Shown: one piece after another, positions 18,233 through 26,057 of the stretch | Position numbering within the stretch: the stretch's first letter is position 1 | Layout of the letters: each line of letters opens with the position of its first letter | Assembly: GCA_003167255.1 (NCBI GenBank) | Contig: PMTR01000148.1 | Coordinates: 62,001 to 126,000 of the forward strand | Source: Bryobacterales bacterium | Lineage (GTDB): Bacteria; Acidobacteriota; Terriglobia; Bryobacterales; Bryobacteraceae | DNA length: 64,000 nucleotides | Direction: 5' to 3' | The notes under the pieces: model-generated | What the model saw: the letters and a program-made list of their open reading frames with translations, nothing else | The model's database searches: none | What the model was told of the DNA's origin: nothing | Position numbers and translations under genes: made by a program

Positions 18233-18463
18233 ATGCAGCCCTTTGATCGCATAACCTGGAACCCCAACCAGATGAACGGCCAGCCGTGCATCCGTGGCAT
18301 GAGGCTGACGGTTCGTCGAGTGGTGGAGGCCGTGGCGCAATATCCTAACCGGGACGACCTCTTCCGGAACTATCCCGAACTGGAGCCGGACGACGTTCAG
18401 CAGGCGCTCGAGTTCGCGGCCGCCAACCTTGAGGACAGCGCGGCGGAAAGTAACGCCGCTTGA
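18233..18463 (+). CDS. DUF433 antitoxin-like protein
   Basis: A 76-residue protein beginning MQPFDRITWNPNQMNGQPC, the DUF433 signature, with a winged-helix body (LTVRRVVEAVAQYP... YPELEPDDVQQALEFAA). DUF433 proteins usually pair with a DUF5615 PIN-like toxin and are presumed antitoxins. Here the overlapping downstream gene is such a toxin, but frameshifted. AGGAGGG abuts the ATG directly, which is too close for normal ribosome binding, so the real start may differ or the mRNA may be short-leadered. Confidence 0.82.
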   Translation: MQPFDRITWNPNQMNGQPCIRGMRLTVRRVVEAVAQYPNRDDLFRNYPELEPDDVQQALEFAAANLEDSAAESNAA

Positions 18464-18848
18464 CTGACATCGCGGCCCTACGCCTGGTCCTGGATCAGGG
18501 GATTCCGCGAGACGCCGCAGCTCGTCTGCGCGCCCTCGGATCTGAGTGCATGCCGGGGAAATCGGGATGGGTAAGTCCGCCGGCGATGCGATACTTGCCT
18601 GGTCTTTGGGAAAGAACGCGATCGTGGTGACTCTGGACGCGGACTTTCACTCGATCCTGGCCGTCTCCGGGGCGAGTGGACCTTCCGTGACTCGACTGCG
18701 CATACGGGGTTTGGGTGCTGAGGAGATTGTCGAGCTGGTTCGGAAGGTACTCATTGGGTTCGGCGCTGATTTGGAGCGCGGATCTTTAGTCACAGTAAAG
18801 GCGCACAAGACAACGTGTCACCGGCTGCCCATCGGCAGTTCCGATTGA
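18460..18848 (+). pseudogene. DUF5615 PIN-like toxin, frameshifted
   Basis: The gene starts at TTG 18460, overlapping the DUF433 stop, and reads TDIAALRLVLDQGIPRD... in one frame up to about 18546. The family sequence then continues in the -1 frame from 18546 (VHAGEIGMGKSAGDAILAW... TLDADFHSILAVSG... LVTVKAHK). The first frame reaches a stop soon after the shift. The two halves together make a complete DUF5615 protein, so a single base has been lost, or the sequence has an error there. The shift separates the Asp of LDQG from TLDADFH. Confidence 0.8.
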
Positions 18849-19044
18849 CATTAGCAACTCAAGGTACGGATCAGGCTGTCCCTGTTTCCGCCGAAGTTCC
18901 TTTGCCCCTACCACGCCTTCAATAAACGGCCAACCCACCGCAACCGTGGCTTCCCACAAAATACCCGGCGAAATATGCTAACATTTTTCGCCGGGACCGT
19001 TTTGCTCACGGTCCCATCCATCCCAAGTCGGGGAAGAGGGCACA
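18849..19044. other. AT-richer gene-free leader of the unknown-gene island
   Basis: No gene or recognisable repeat. Base composition shifts to lower GC from here to about 21350. GGGGAAGAGGG before 19045 is a plausible ribosome binding region for the next gene. Confidence 0.4.
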
Positions 19045-19581
19045 ATGAAGAAGGTCGCCGCCGTCATTCTACTGCTGGTGGGTCTTGCTGGTGTATTGAT
19101 CGGAAAACCTAAAGATCAGGCACCCTGCAAAGTGTTCTTTGTGATGGTTGAGCAGGATGAACTTACTGTCAACTTGAAAATGGTTGGGTTAAACAAACAG
19201 CAGAGCAATTGGTATAAAAAGGATGGCAATCAGAAAGAGTACGCTGGCGTTTGCATAGTGCACGCCAACGAATCAGGTGCGCAGGTTGCCTTGGAATCCG
19301 GCTCTGAAGAGTACATCAACCGTACTGTTGGCGATTCTCCCCTTTACCTAGTCGCTTGGGAAGAGCATAAGGTCTTCGTCCCAGACACAAGAGGTGGGCA
19401 CTACGCTTATTCGGCAAGCGGAACTTTATCCAAATGGCGGTCTGATAATATCAAACCAGACGGAGGAAACTTCGTGCCCCTTGGTCCGGTCCATCAGACC
19501 AACCGGACCATCCTTTCTTCTTCTTCGGTTTCTTTGCTGAAGTATGCCATAAAAGAGATTCGCCGCAGAGAAGGGTTCTAG
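19045..19581 (+). CDS. exported protein of unknown function
   Basis: A 178-residue protein that I do not recognise. Residues 1-20 are a signal or anchor segment (MKKVAAVILLLVGLAGVLIG). The rest is mixed alpha/beta with two cysteines (Cys28 and Cys70) that could form a disulfide. Codon use is less GC-biased than in neighbours, consistent with recent acquisition together with the next three genes. GGAAGAGG upstream supports ATG 19045. Confidence 0.6.
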   Translation: MKKVAAVILLLVGLAGVLIGKPKDQAPCKVFFVMVEQDELTVNLKMVGLNKQQSNWYKKDGNQKEYAGVCIVHANESGAQVALESGSEEYINRTVGDSPLYLVAWEEHKVFVPDTRGGHYAYSASGTLSKWRSDNIKPDGGNFVPLGPVHQTNRTILSSSSVSLLKYAIKEIRRREGF

Positions 19582-19608
19582 TTGGCATGTCTAGTACCGG
19601 CTCCGTGT

Positions 19609-20121
19609 CTACGAGGCTGATTTGTCCTCCTGGTGTTGCCACTCTTTCCATAGGGCTTCCCATCGCTCTAGCGTCTCCGGGTCCGATGTCGCTAACAGTC
19701 GCTGAAAGTCAGCCTTCGTTGTTGTTCTTCGTGCTTCCAACAGATTCACGATCTTTTGGCTCACAGGGGTCAGGTTATAACAAAGTCGGATTAGCTTGAA
19801 CTTGATGCGATCATAGCAGTCCAATGCTTCCGCTTCGGAGAGAGTCTTGTGCTGCTTCTTCCGAAGACTCTCCATCGCTTCGACTGGATTTCTACCACCC
19901 CGTTCAACCTGCATGACTGCCTCGAAATCAGCAATTTCCCGTTCTACTTCGGATCTTTTGGCGACGACATCTTCTTCGTGAGCGTCCAACCACGCCCCTG
20001 ATTCTTCCGGCGATAAGTTTTTGATCCATCCCGCTAGCAGTTCTTGCTCTGCTCTAAAGATTTCGGCTTGTTCGGCCTCTGTCAGCAGTTCCGAATTCTC
20101 CTTTTTCGTTGGCCCGTCCAT
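19609..20121 (-). CDS. unknown helical cytoplasmic protein
   Basis: A 170-residue, highly charged, predicted all-helical protein without signal peptide or known motif. Residues 10-75 and 85-125 look like amphipathic helices rich in Glu, Lys and Arg, which may form coiled coils. Its 3' end faces the gene at 19045-19581, leaving only 27 bp. AAGGGCGGA lies ahead of ATG 20121. Lower GC than the surrounding chromosome. Confidence 0.55.
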   Translation of the reverse strand: MDGPTKKENSELLTEAEQAEIFRAEQELLAGWIKNLSPEESGAWLDAHEEDVVAKRSEVEREIADFEAVMQVERGGRNPVEAMESLRKKQHKTLSEAEALDCYDRIKFKLIRLCYNLTPVSQKIVNLLEARRTTTKADFQRLLATSDPETLERWEALWKEWQHQEDKSAS

Positions 20122-20170
20122 TTCATCCGCCCTTCACATTATCAACACATGTCATAGCAGATATCCAACT

Positions 20171-20632
20171 TTAATTTCGTGGCGTCAGAGTCACTTTACC
20201 GTCGTAGCCACTTGCGATCACCCCATCCACATCAATCGTTACGAAGTTCGCAAACACATTTGCACAATGTTTAACTTCGGGAATGGTTGCAACCAAAACT
20301 TTGCACGCTTTAGCTATGTCGTCCGCAAAGACTCTTTTCAAAAGGTCATCAGGCGAAGCGATGTAGCTTTTCTTGTTTACAAGAAACGTCATCCCAACAA
20401 GTCTTTCCTTAGCCGTATACAGGACTACTGAATCAACAAGATCGTAGTCATCCCACCGCTTAGATTGAGACAATGATGACTCTACCTGAATCTTCAACAA
20501 CAGCCAATCTAGTTTTGTGATTCCCGCTGGCTGAAGGTACTTGCGAAGACTTGGAGACTCAGTAGACTGGGCACGCAGCAGCAGTGGGAGGAACAGCAAC
20601 AGAATTCCAAATGTGGTTCGTCTTGATGGCAT
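20171..20632 (-). CDS. exported protein of unknown function
   Basis: A 153-residue exported protein. ATG 20632 is well supported by AAGGAGG 7-8 bases upstream and gives a signal peptide MPSRRTTFGILLLFLPLLLRAQ. The mature part has an alternating hydrophobic pattern and two cysteines in KACKVLVATIPEVKHC. I do not recognise the family. It follows the 95-residue gene in the same direction at a 43-bp spacing, so they may be cotranscribed. Confidence 0.6.
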   Translation of the reverse strand: MPSRRTTFGILLLFLPLLLRAQSTESPSLRKYLQPAGITKLDWLLLKIQVESSLSQSKRWDDYDLVDSVVLYTAKERLVGMTFLVNKKSYIASPDDLLKRVFADDIAKACKVLVATIPEVKHCANVFANFVTIDVDGVIASGYDGKVTLTPRN

Positions 20633-20675
20633 GATTTGACCTCCTTCAGCCGTCCATTTGGCTTTCAATAGCGGT

Positions 20676-20963
20676 CTATGGACGGTAGTTCTCGTCCATG
20701 TGAACGCCTTCGATGATATCGGCATTCTTTCCCATAGCCCGAATTTCTGCTTCAATTCCGGCGATGATGTTCTGGGTTTCGGCAATCTCCGACTCAACCT
20801 GTTGGCGCTCTTCGGCCATCCACGGCCATGAACGAAAACTGAATTCTTTCAACCAATCCAAACGCCGCTCAAGAGGAGCGATCAGATGCTCCCGATGGTA
20901 GTTTCGACGGGCCATCAACGATTCGCAACGGATATCGTCAGGGGAGAGGGAGAATGCTGGCAT
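20676..20963 (-). CDS. small coiled-coil protein of unknown function
   Basis: A 95-residue protein. The central part (ERRLDWLKEF... EERQQVESEIAETQNIIAGIEAEIRAM) is heptad-like and probably a coiled coil. AAAGGAG 9 bases before ATG 20963 supports the start. No known domain is visible. It appears to head a two-gene unit with the exported protein downstream. Confidence 0.5.
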   Translation of the reverse strand: MPAFSLSPDDIRCESLMARRNYHREHLIAPLERRLDWLKEFSFRSWPWMAEERQQVESEIAETQNIIAGIEAEIRAMGKNADIIEGVHMDENYRP

Positions 20964-21359
20964 TTTTTACAACTCCTTTGATCGGTAAGTTTACCGCACT
21001 TCAGCGAAGATCAGGCAGGGTGGAGAAGGTGAGTAGGGGCGCTGTGTGCGTTGCCGTTTCGGGGATGCTGCGAGTCCACCGGGCTGGTGATGATCGAACT
21101 GAGAGGCGCTATGTGCGTGCAGCGGCCACTTTGGAAGGGACTGGCGTGGTGATGACGGTGATTACGACGCTTACAGCGATTACGTCTGCGGAGCGATTCT
21201 GCGGCTGATACGAAAATGGCAGGGCCGAAACCCCGACCCTGCCAGAGAACTGCGCCCAAAACACTGCCTCATTCCACGGAGGCAAATCCGACGAGCCAAA
21301 AGTTTTGGAATGAAATGGAATGAAACTGCGTTTTGAAGGTCTGTAAACTACTGAAAAGA
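20964..21359. other. gene-free stretch between the unknown-gene island and the tRNA fragment
   Basis: No convincing gene: short open frames on both strands lack ribosome sites and family resemblance. A perfect 7-bp stem hairpin GGCAGGG/CCCTGCC lies at 21218-21243. Bases 21300-21359 are AT-rich and lead directly into the tRNA-Phe fragment. Confidence 0.45.
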
Positions 21360-21409
21360 TGGTGGCCAGGGACGGACTTGAACCGCCGCCGCCAGCCTTT
21401 TCAGGGCTG
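21360..21409 (-). pseudogene. tRNA-Phe 3' half (attachment-site scar)
   Basis: Read on the minus strand, this is the 3' part of a tRNA. It has an anticodon stem-loop CAGCC-CTGAAAA-GGCTG (anticodon GAA, Phe), a variable region, a T stem-loop GGCGG-TTCAAGT-CCGTC, the acceptor strand CCTGGCC, discriminator A and an encoded CCA ending at 21360. The sequence upstream (21410-21440) does not form a D arm or a matching acceptor strand, so the gene is incomplete. Integrating elements often leave such copies. Confidence 0.75.
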
Positions 21410-21546
21410 TATTCTACGATGAATTCTGATATGCCCCGTCACGCCAGGAGCGCGCCAACTGACCGTAAAATCGTAGATCCCAACCGTAGATGTGGTCCCT
21501 GCCAGCCCTTGCCAGCGAAGCCCAAAGTCTGTTCAACTGCCCGGTT

Positions 21547-22278
21547 CTATATCCTCCCGAACTTAGCCACCGCCTCTTTGATCGACTTGTACTTCTCGAT
21601 GAATGGCAGCATGCTGTGTTCGGTATCGTCAAGAGCCTGGGCCTTCTTCAGAACTTCTTCGGCCTTCGCGCGCGGCACCACCGCCACTCCATCTTCGTCG
21701 GCCGTGATAATATCGCCGGCATTCACCCGCACTCCCGCGCACATCACCGGGATGTTCACGCCGGCGAAACGGTAGTGATTGATGGTCGTCGAAGGCACTA
21801 CGCCCCGGCTGTATACCGGGAACTGCAGCCTGCGGATCTGCGGAGTGTCGCGCACGCTCCCGTCGATCACCGCACCCGCCAGCCCGCGGACCTTCATGGC
21901 GGTCGCCATCAGAGCACCGATGCCCGCGTAATCGCCGCCGTCTTCCAGCACCATTACGTAGACCGACCCCGGCCTGGCGTTGTCGATCGCGTCCAGCATG
22001 CCTTCCGACGCCTTGGACCCTTCCTGGTGCTCTTCCTTCTTCAGCAGGACCGTCACCGCCGGCCCGGCGAACTTAGCGGTGGAAAGCGCCCGCATCTCAT
22101 GCGACATATAGGCGCGTTGTTTATACAGTTGCTCCATGGCGTCCGAAACCGAGGCCACCTCCACCAGACGGAACCCCTCGATCAGCGAATCGGCCACCGG
22201 CTGGGCCCGCAACCTCACCATCAGAAAAATTGAAAACAGAATCGCCGCCACGGCGGTTACGAACCATGTCCGTTTCAT
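21547..22278 (-). CDS. exported RraA-like protein
   Basis: A 243-residue RraA/HMG-aldolase-like protein, paralogous in family to 17132-18046 but shorter. Residues 1-25 form a signal peptide (ending LRAQ). The family core includes GIGALMATAMKVRG, the Arg-Asp motif DGSVRD and ITADEDGVAVVP. As it is exported, an aldolase or carboxy-lyase activity is more plausible than RNase E control; the substrate is unknown. It lies just beyond the tRNA-Phe scar. Confidence 0.8.
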   Translation of the reverse strand: MKRTWFVTAVAAILFSIFLMVRLRAQPVADSLIEGFRLVEVASVSDAMEQLYKQRAYMSHEMRALSTAKFAGPAVTVLLKKEEHQEGSKASEGMLDAIDNARPGSVYVMVLEDGGDYAGIGALMATAMKVRGLAGAVIDGSVRDTPQIRRLQFPVYSRGVVPSTTINHYRFAGVNIPVMCAGVRVNAGDIITADEDGVAVVPRAKAEEVLKKAQALDDTEHSMLPFIEKYKSIKEAVAKFGRI

Positions 22279-22618
22279 AAGACACTCCCTTCTTACGCTT
22301 CACCAGCAGCGGCTTGCGGAATCTACGCCGCCAGGCTGCCCAGTGCCAGACCAAGGGTCAGGCAAACGCTCCCACGCGAATTCTTCACGCTAGAGCAGCG
22401 TCCAAGAAATAGATGGACAGTCATACGGCAGGCGAGAGCCGCCTGAAAGGCGGCTGCGGCCAGGATTGGCCGCCCCACAGTGACCAGTCATTTCAAACAG
22501 GAGTCTAGCACACGCCAATCGACAATGATCCCCAATTCTCGCCCGCCGGGCGATTCGAGCGAGATGTACTGGCGCAGCCCGGGTGCAGTTTGTTATCGTC
22601 CTCAACGGAGGTAGTGGA
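22279..22618. repeat. gene-free stretch with a GGCCGCAGCCG-type hairpin repeat (22435-22482)
   Basis: No gene is seen. At 22435-22482 lies a repeat with GAGCCGCC-TGAAA-GGCGGCT followed by GCGGCCAGGATTGGCCGCCCC. The reverse-oriented counterpart is at 55998-56040. Confidence 0.7.
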
Positions 22619-23719
22619 ATGAAGGCTCTCTTGAATACGATGGCGTTGCTGGTTGCGGCCGGTTCCGCGTGGGCGCAGACTTCTCCGCCGGCGCAGACGG
22701 CGCCGGAGCGGACCCATCGCTGGTGGGCCGATCGGCCCCCGGGCGGGCGGGGCTATGCGGTCAACGCGAAAAACATGCCGCTGATTTCGGTCAAGGGGAA
22801 CAAGTTTGTCGATCCCCAGGGCAATACGGTGCTGTTCCGCGGGTTGGCGATCTCCGATCCGGACAAGCTGCAAATGCAGGGCCACTGGAGCAAGGACCAC
22901 TTCGTCAAGGTAAAGGAGATGGGCGCCAAGGTGGTGCGCATTCCGGTCCATCCGGTAGCATGGCGCGAGCGGACGCCGGCAGAATACCTGAAGCTGCTCG
23001 ATCAGGCTGTGGAGTGGTGCACCGACCTCGATATGTATATCGACATCGACTGGCATTCCATCGGGAACCTGACCACGGGGCTGTTCCAGGATCCGATGTA
23101 CGACACCTCGCAGCAGGGGACCTACAACTTCTGGCGCACTGTGGCGCGGCATTTCCCGGGGCACAACACGGTAGCGTTCTTCGAGCTGTTCAATGAGCCG
23201 ACCACGTTCAACAATCAGCTCGGGCCTCTCAACTGGGCGGAGTGGAAGAGAATGCAGGAGGACCAGATCTCGGTGATCCGGGCCTACAACCAGCAGGTGA
23301 TACCGCTGGTTGCGGGGTTCGATTGGGCATATGACTTAACGCCGCTGCGGTTAGCGCCAATCGCGGCGGAGGGGATCGGCTACGTCACGCATCCTTATTC
23401 CAATAAACGGCCGCAGCCGTGGGAGCCCAAGTGGGAGGAAGATTTCGGATTCGCGGCGGCAAAGTATCCGGTGGTGGCCACCGAGTTCGGCGGATTCGGA
23501 CCGCCCGGCGGCAGGGGCGGCAATGCGGGCGTGGGGGCAGCCAATGGGGCGGCGCCGTATGGGCCCTCGATCATCAAGTATCTCGAAGGGAAAGGGATCA
23601 GTTGGATGGTGTGGTGCTTCGATCCGGAGTGGGGGCCGACGTTGATCAGCGACTGGCAGTACACGTTGACGCCCTCGGGAGAGTTTGCCAAACAGGCGAT
23701 GCAGGGCGGCGTGAAGTAG
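22619..23719 (+). CDS. glycoside hydrolase family 5 (cellulase/mannanase-like)
   Basis: A 366-residue exported retaining beta-glycanase. ATG 22619 follows GGAGG and opens a signal peptide (to about residue 20, ending AWAQ). The clan GH-A catalytic pair is visible: acid/base Glu193 in ELFNEP and nucleophile Glu289 in ATEFGG, with a conserved Arg in RIPVHP and a HPYSNK segment. Endoglucanase or mannanase specificity cannot be decided. It sits in a region with GH26 and two GH2 enzymes, consistent with attack on mannan- or glucan-type plant polymers. Confidence 0.88.
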   Translation: MKALLNTMALLVAAGSAWAQTSPPAQTAPERTHRWWADRPPGGRGYAVNAKNMPLISVKGNKFVDPQGNTVLFRGLAISDPDKLQMQGHWSKDHFVKVKEMGAKVVRIPVHPVAWRERTPAEYLKLLDQAVEWCTDLDMYIDIDWHSIGNLTTGLFQDPMYDTSQQGTYNFWRTVARHFPGHNTVAFFELFNEPTTFNNQLGPLNWAEWKRMQEDQISVIRAYNQQVIPLVAGFDWAYDLTPLRLAPIAAEGIGYVTHPYSNKRPQPWEPKWEEDFGFAAAKYPVVATEFGGFGPPGGRGGNAGVGAANGAAPYGPSIIKYLEGKGISWMVWCFDPEWGPTLISDWQYTLTPSGEFAKQAMQGGVK

Positions 23720-23788
23720 GCCGGAACCTGGAATCGGGCGCGGAGGCACTGAGCGAAATGCAGGTCGGGCACACGCTACTGCACCTGC

Positions 23789-24625
23789 CTACCGGGCCTG
23801 TATGCGCGCGGCTAGAGTTGTGGCCAGGGCTGCGGCGTCCTGGCCGCCGGCGACGGATGCGTACCCGGAGATGTAGCGCCCTTTTCGGTATATGCAGAGG
23901 CGGCCGAGGTATGGGTCGGTGGCCTGGAAGGCTTCATCCCCGATCTTGGCGGGGATGGCGGACGCGAATCTGGCGCGCAGCTTATCCATGACGGCGGCGG
24001 CGGTGGCGGCGGATTCTTCGACTACTACGAAGGCCTTGCCAAAATCGTATTGGGCGACGTAGCCGCGCTTCAACAGGCCGATGCCGAGGACGCTTTCCGG
24101 AATCAGGCGCACAGACTGCTGCCGTTCCGCGGGGAACCAGGCCAGGGCGGCGGGCGGGGTGGAGGAGCCTTCGACCGTCTTCTCCAGCGCAGCAGTCCAT
24201 TGCCGCAGCGCGGCGGTGTGGTCCCCTTCGGGGTTGGCGGCGATTTCCACGTAGTAGCGGCCCTTGGCGAAAGCGGCGTGGCGGGGCACGATCTGGCCGC
24301 CCATGCCGAGATTGGCGGAGGGCTTGTCGGGATCGCGGTTGGCGGAGAACATGCCGAAGGCGGAATCGGAATCGCCGAACTCCGAGATGTCGATGACCAG
24401 CGTGACGCCGCCGCTTTCGCAATTGACGCCTTGCATCCCCACGAAGCCGTAGAGCAGGTAGGCCTCGGCGTTGCCGTCCATGTAGTTGAACAGGTTCTCG
24501 GGCGCGTAGGAGCGCGCGTTGCCGTGCTGCGTCCAGCCCGGAACCAGGTTGCAGGTTGGCGCGGCGGCGGTGGCGGGAATCGCAAACCAAGCCATGCCAA
24601 TTAAGACCGCCGCGCCCAGGCGCAC
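23789..24625 (-). CDS. exported DUF6599-like protein
   Basis: A 278-residue exported protein. The segment YAPENLFNYMDGNAEAYLLYGF and the following FGDSDSAFGMFSANRDP fit the family of unknown function DUF6599. I placed the start at GTG 24625, which gives a full signal peptide (RLGAAVLIGMAWFAIPATAA). The frame is open further upstream, but there it runs through a repeat. Function unknown. It lies tail to tail with the GH5 gene. Confidence 0.65.
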   Translation of the reverse strand: MRLGAAVLIGMAWFAIPATAAAPTCNLVPGWTQHGNARSYAPENLFNYMDGNAEAYLLYGFVGMQGVNCESGGVTLVIDISEFGDSDSAFGMFSANRDPDKPSANLGMGGQIVPRHAAFAKGRYYVEIAANPEGDHTAALRQWTAALEKTVEGSSTPPAALAWFPAERQQSVRLIPESVLGIGLLKRGYVAQYDFGKAFVVVEESAATAAAVMDKLRARFASAIPAKIGDEAFQATDPYLGRLCIYRKGRYISGYASVAGGQDAAALATTLAARIQAR

Positions 24626-24650
24626 TAGTCCAGTGTCTCTGAAGCGCCCG

Positions 24651-24730
24651 GTTGACAGACGAAAGCGTCTGTCCCACTTTGGTGCGCAAGGACTTCCGTC
24701 CTTGTGGGACAGGCGCTTTCGCCTGTCAAC
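24651..24730. repeat. GACAGACGAAAGCGTCTGTCCC repeat, copy 1
   Basis: An 80-bp unit with two hairpins: GACAGACG-AAAG-CGTCTGTC at its start and GACAGGCG-CTTT-CGCCTGTC at its end. A near copy is at 56876-56952 and a degenerate one at about 53613-53699. Confidence 0.85.
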
Positions 24731-24783
24731 TGACTCTCTCATGGCTTCTGAGGGAGCGGTACAGAAACTCCGGAAGCGGGCAG

Positions 24784-25971
24784 CTAGCATGCGAACAACG
24801 CTTGGGCGCGGGCCATCTGGGCCGCCACTTGCACGCCGTAGGGGCATTGGACCGTGCATCCAGGGCAATTCTCGCAGCGCGCGGAGACGTGCGAGGGATG
24901 GAGTTGCAGATAGCGTTCGCGACCCAGAGAAAACTGGCCGTAGCCATCGGCGTAGGTGACGAAGCGGAGCACGTCCTCCACCGGCAGCCCCTGCCGGCAC
25001 TGGCCGGCGCATTCGCCGCACATGCGGCAGTAGAACGGGGTGATCTCGCGCAGGTGGACGGCCAGGATCTTTTCGTCGGCTGCGCCGAAGGGAATCGACA
25101 TTTGCATGAGATTGGCGTCCAACTGGTCCATGTCGGTCATGCTGGGCACGGTGGTGCCAAGACTGGGATTGCGCAGCACCCACTTGAGCGCGGAGGTGAG
25201 AGCCCCTTCGCGGCGCAGCTTTTCGATGCCGGGATCGCCGGCGCGGCCCCGGCGCGTGCCGCCGGCCATGACCTTCATGGCGACGATGCCCTTGCCGGCC
25301 TTACCGGCTTCGGCGATGACCGAGTCCATGAAGGGCGGCATGGTGAAGTTGTAGCTGGTGAGGATGACGTCAATGTTGGGGTTCTTGGCGAGCCAGGGCA
25401 TCAGATCCTGCTGGCCGCCGTGAGTGCTGACGCCTGCGAAGCGGGTCTTGCCGGCTTTCTTGGCGGCCTGGAGCGCTTCGACCAGGTCGTCGGTGACGGC
25501 GCCAATCGTGGTCTTGCCGTGGAGGTACCAGATATCGACATAATCGGTGGCCAGTTCCTGGAGGCTCTTGTCCAGTTGGGCGAGGGCTTCCTGTTTGGAA
25601 TTGCCCTCGGTCTTGGTGGAAAGCACAACGTCCTTGCGCTTTCGCTTGAGGGCCGCGCCGACCATGCGCTCGTTATTGCCGCCCATGTAACTGCGGGCGG
25701 TGTCGAAGTAGGTGATGCCGAGATCGGCGGCACGCTCGACCACACTGCCGTCGGAAGTGATCATGCAGCCGAACCCGAGGGAAGTGACCCTGAGCCCGGT
25801 CTTGCCGAGGGTCCGGTACTGGAAGGCGGGCCCACCGGATGGCTTGGAAGTTTGCCCGGGGCGCGGCGGCGCCGCCGGAGCAGACTGTTGGGTGGAACGG
25901 GACGCGGAGGCGGCGGCGGGCAAAACAAGCCCGGCAGCCAGGAAGCTGCGGCGAGAAGACTTTTGACTCAT
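24784..25971 (-). CDS. Tat-exported aldo/keto reductase with C-terminal ferredoxin-like domain
   Basis: A 395-residue oxidoreductase. The Tat signal SRRSFLAAG is at residues 6-14, so it is exported folded with cofactors. Residues ~50-300 are the aldo/keto reductase barrel (FDTARSYMGGNNE with the catalytic Tyr, and a Lys in STKTEGN). The C-terminus has two four-Cys clusters, CRMCGECAGQC and CENCPGCTVQC, for two [4Fe-4S] centres. Such fusions probably pass electrons between Fe-S centres and the barrel; the partner is unknown. TGAGGT upstream supports ATG 25971. It diverges from the Tat-exported DUF362 gene. Confidence 0.85.
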   Translation of the reverse strand: MSQKSSRRSFLAAGLVLPAAASASRSTQQSAPAAPPRPGQTSKPSGGPAFQYRTLGKTGLRVTSLGFGCMITSDGSVVERAADLGITYFDTARSYMGGNNERMVGAALKRKRKDVVLSTKTEGNSKQEALAQLDKSLQELATDYVDIWYLHGKTTIGAVTDDLVEALQAAKKAGKTRFAGVSTHGGQQDLMPWLAKNPNIDVILTSYNFTMPPFMDSVIAEAGKAGKGIVAMKVMAGGTRRGRAGDPGIEKLRREGALTSALKWVLRNPSLGTTVPSMTDMDQLDANLMQMSIPFGAADEKILAVHLREITPFYCRMCGECAGQCRQGLPVEDVLRFVTYADGYGQFSLGRERYLQLHPSHVSARCENCPGCTVQCPYGVQVAAQMARAQALFAC

Positions 25972-26057
25972 GAGGTTTACCTCACTTGGTTTCTTAATTT
26001 CGGAATCTGACAAGACTTATAGGTGCTAAAATCCCATTGTAGCCAGGGAGACGGCCT

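Noticed and set aside
20954-21208. 84-codon + strand frame in the AT-rich island
   Set aside because: Its start lies inside the opposite gene's leader, there is no ribosome site, and composition is not protein-like.
21359-21775. open frame beginning MVARDGLEPPPPAFSG on the + strand
   Set aside because: Its start is the reverse reading of the tRNA-Phe fragment, a well-known spurious translation, and the remainder is antisense to the rraA-like gene.
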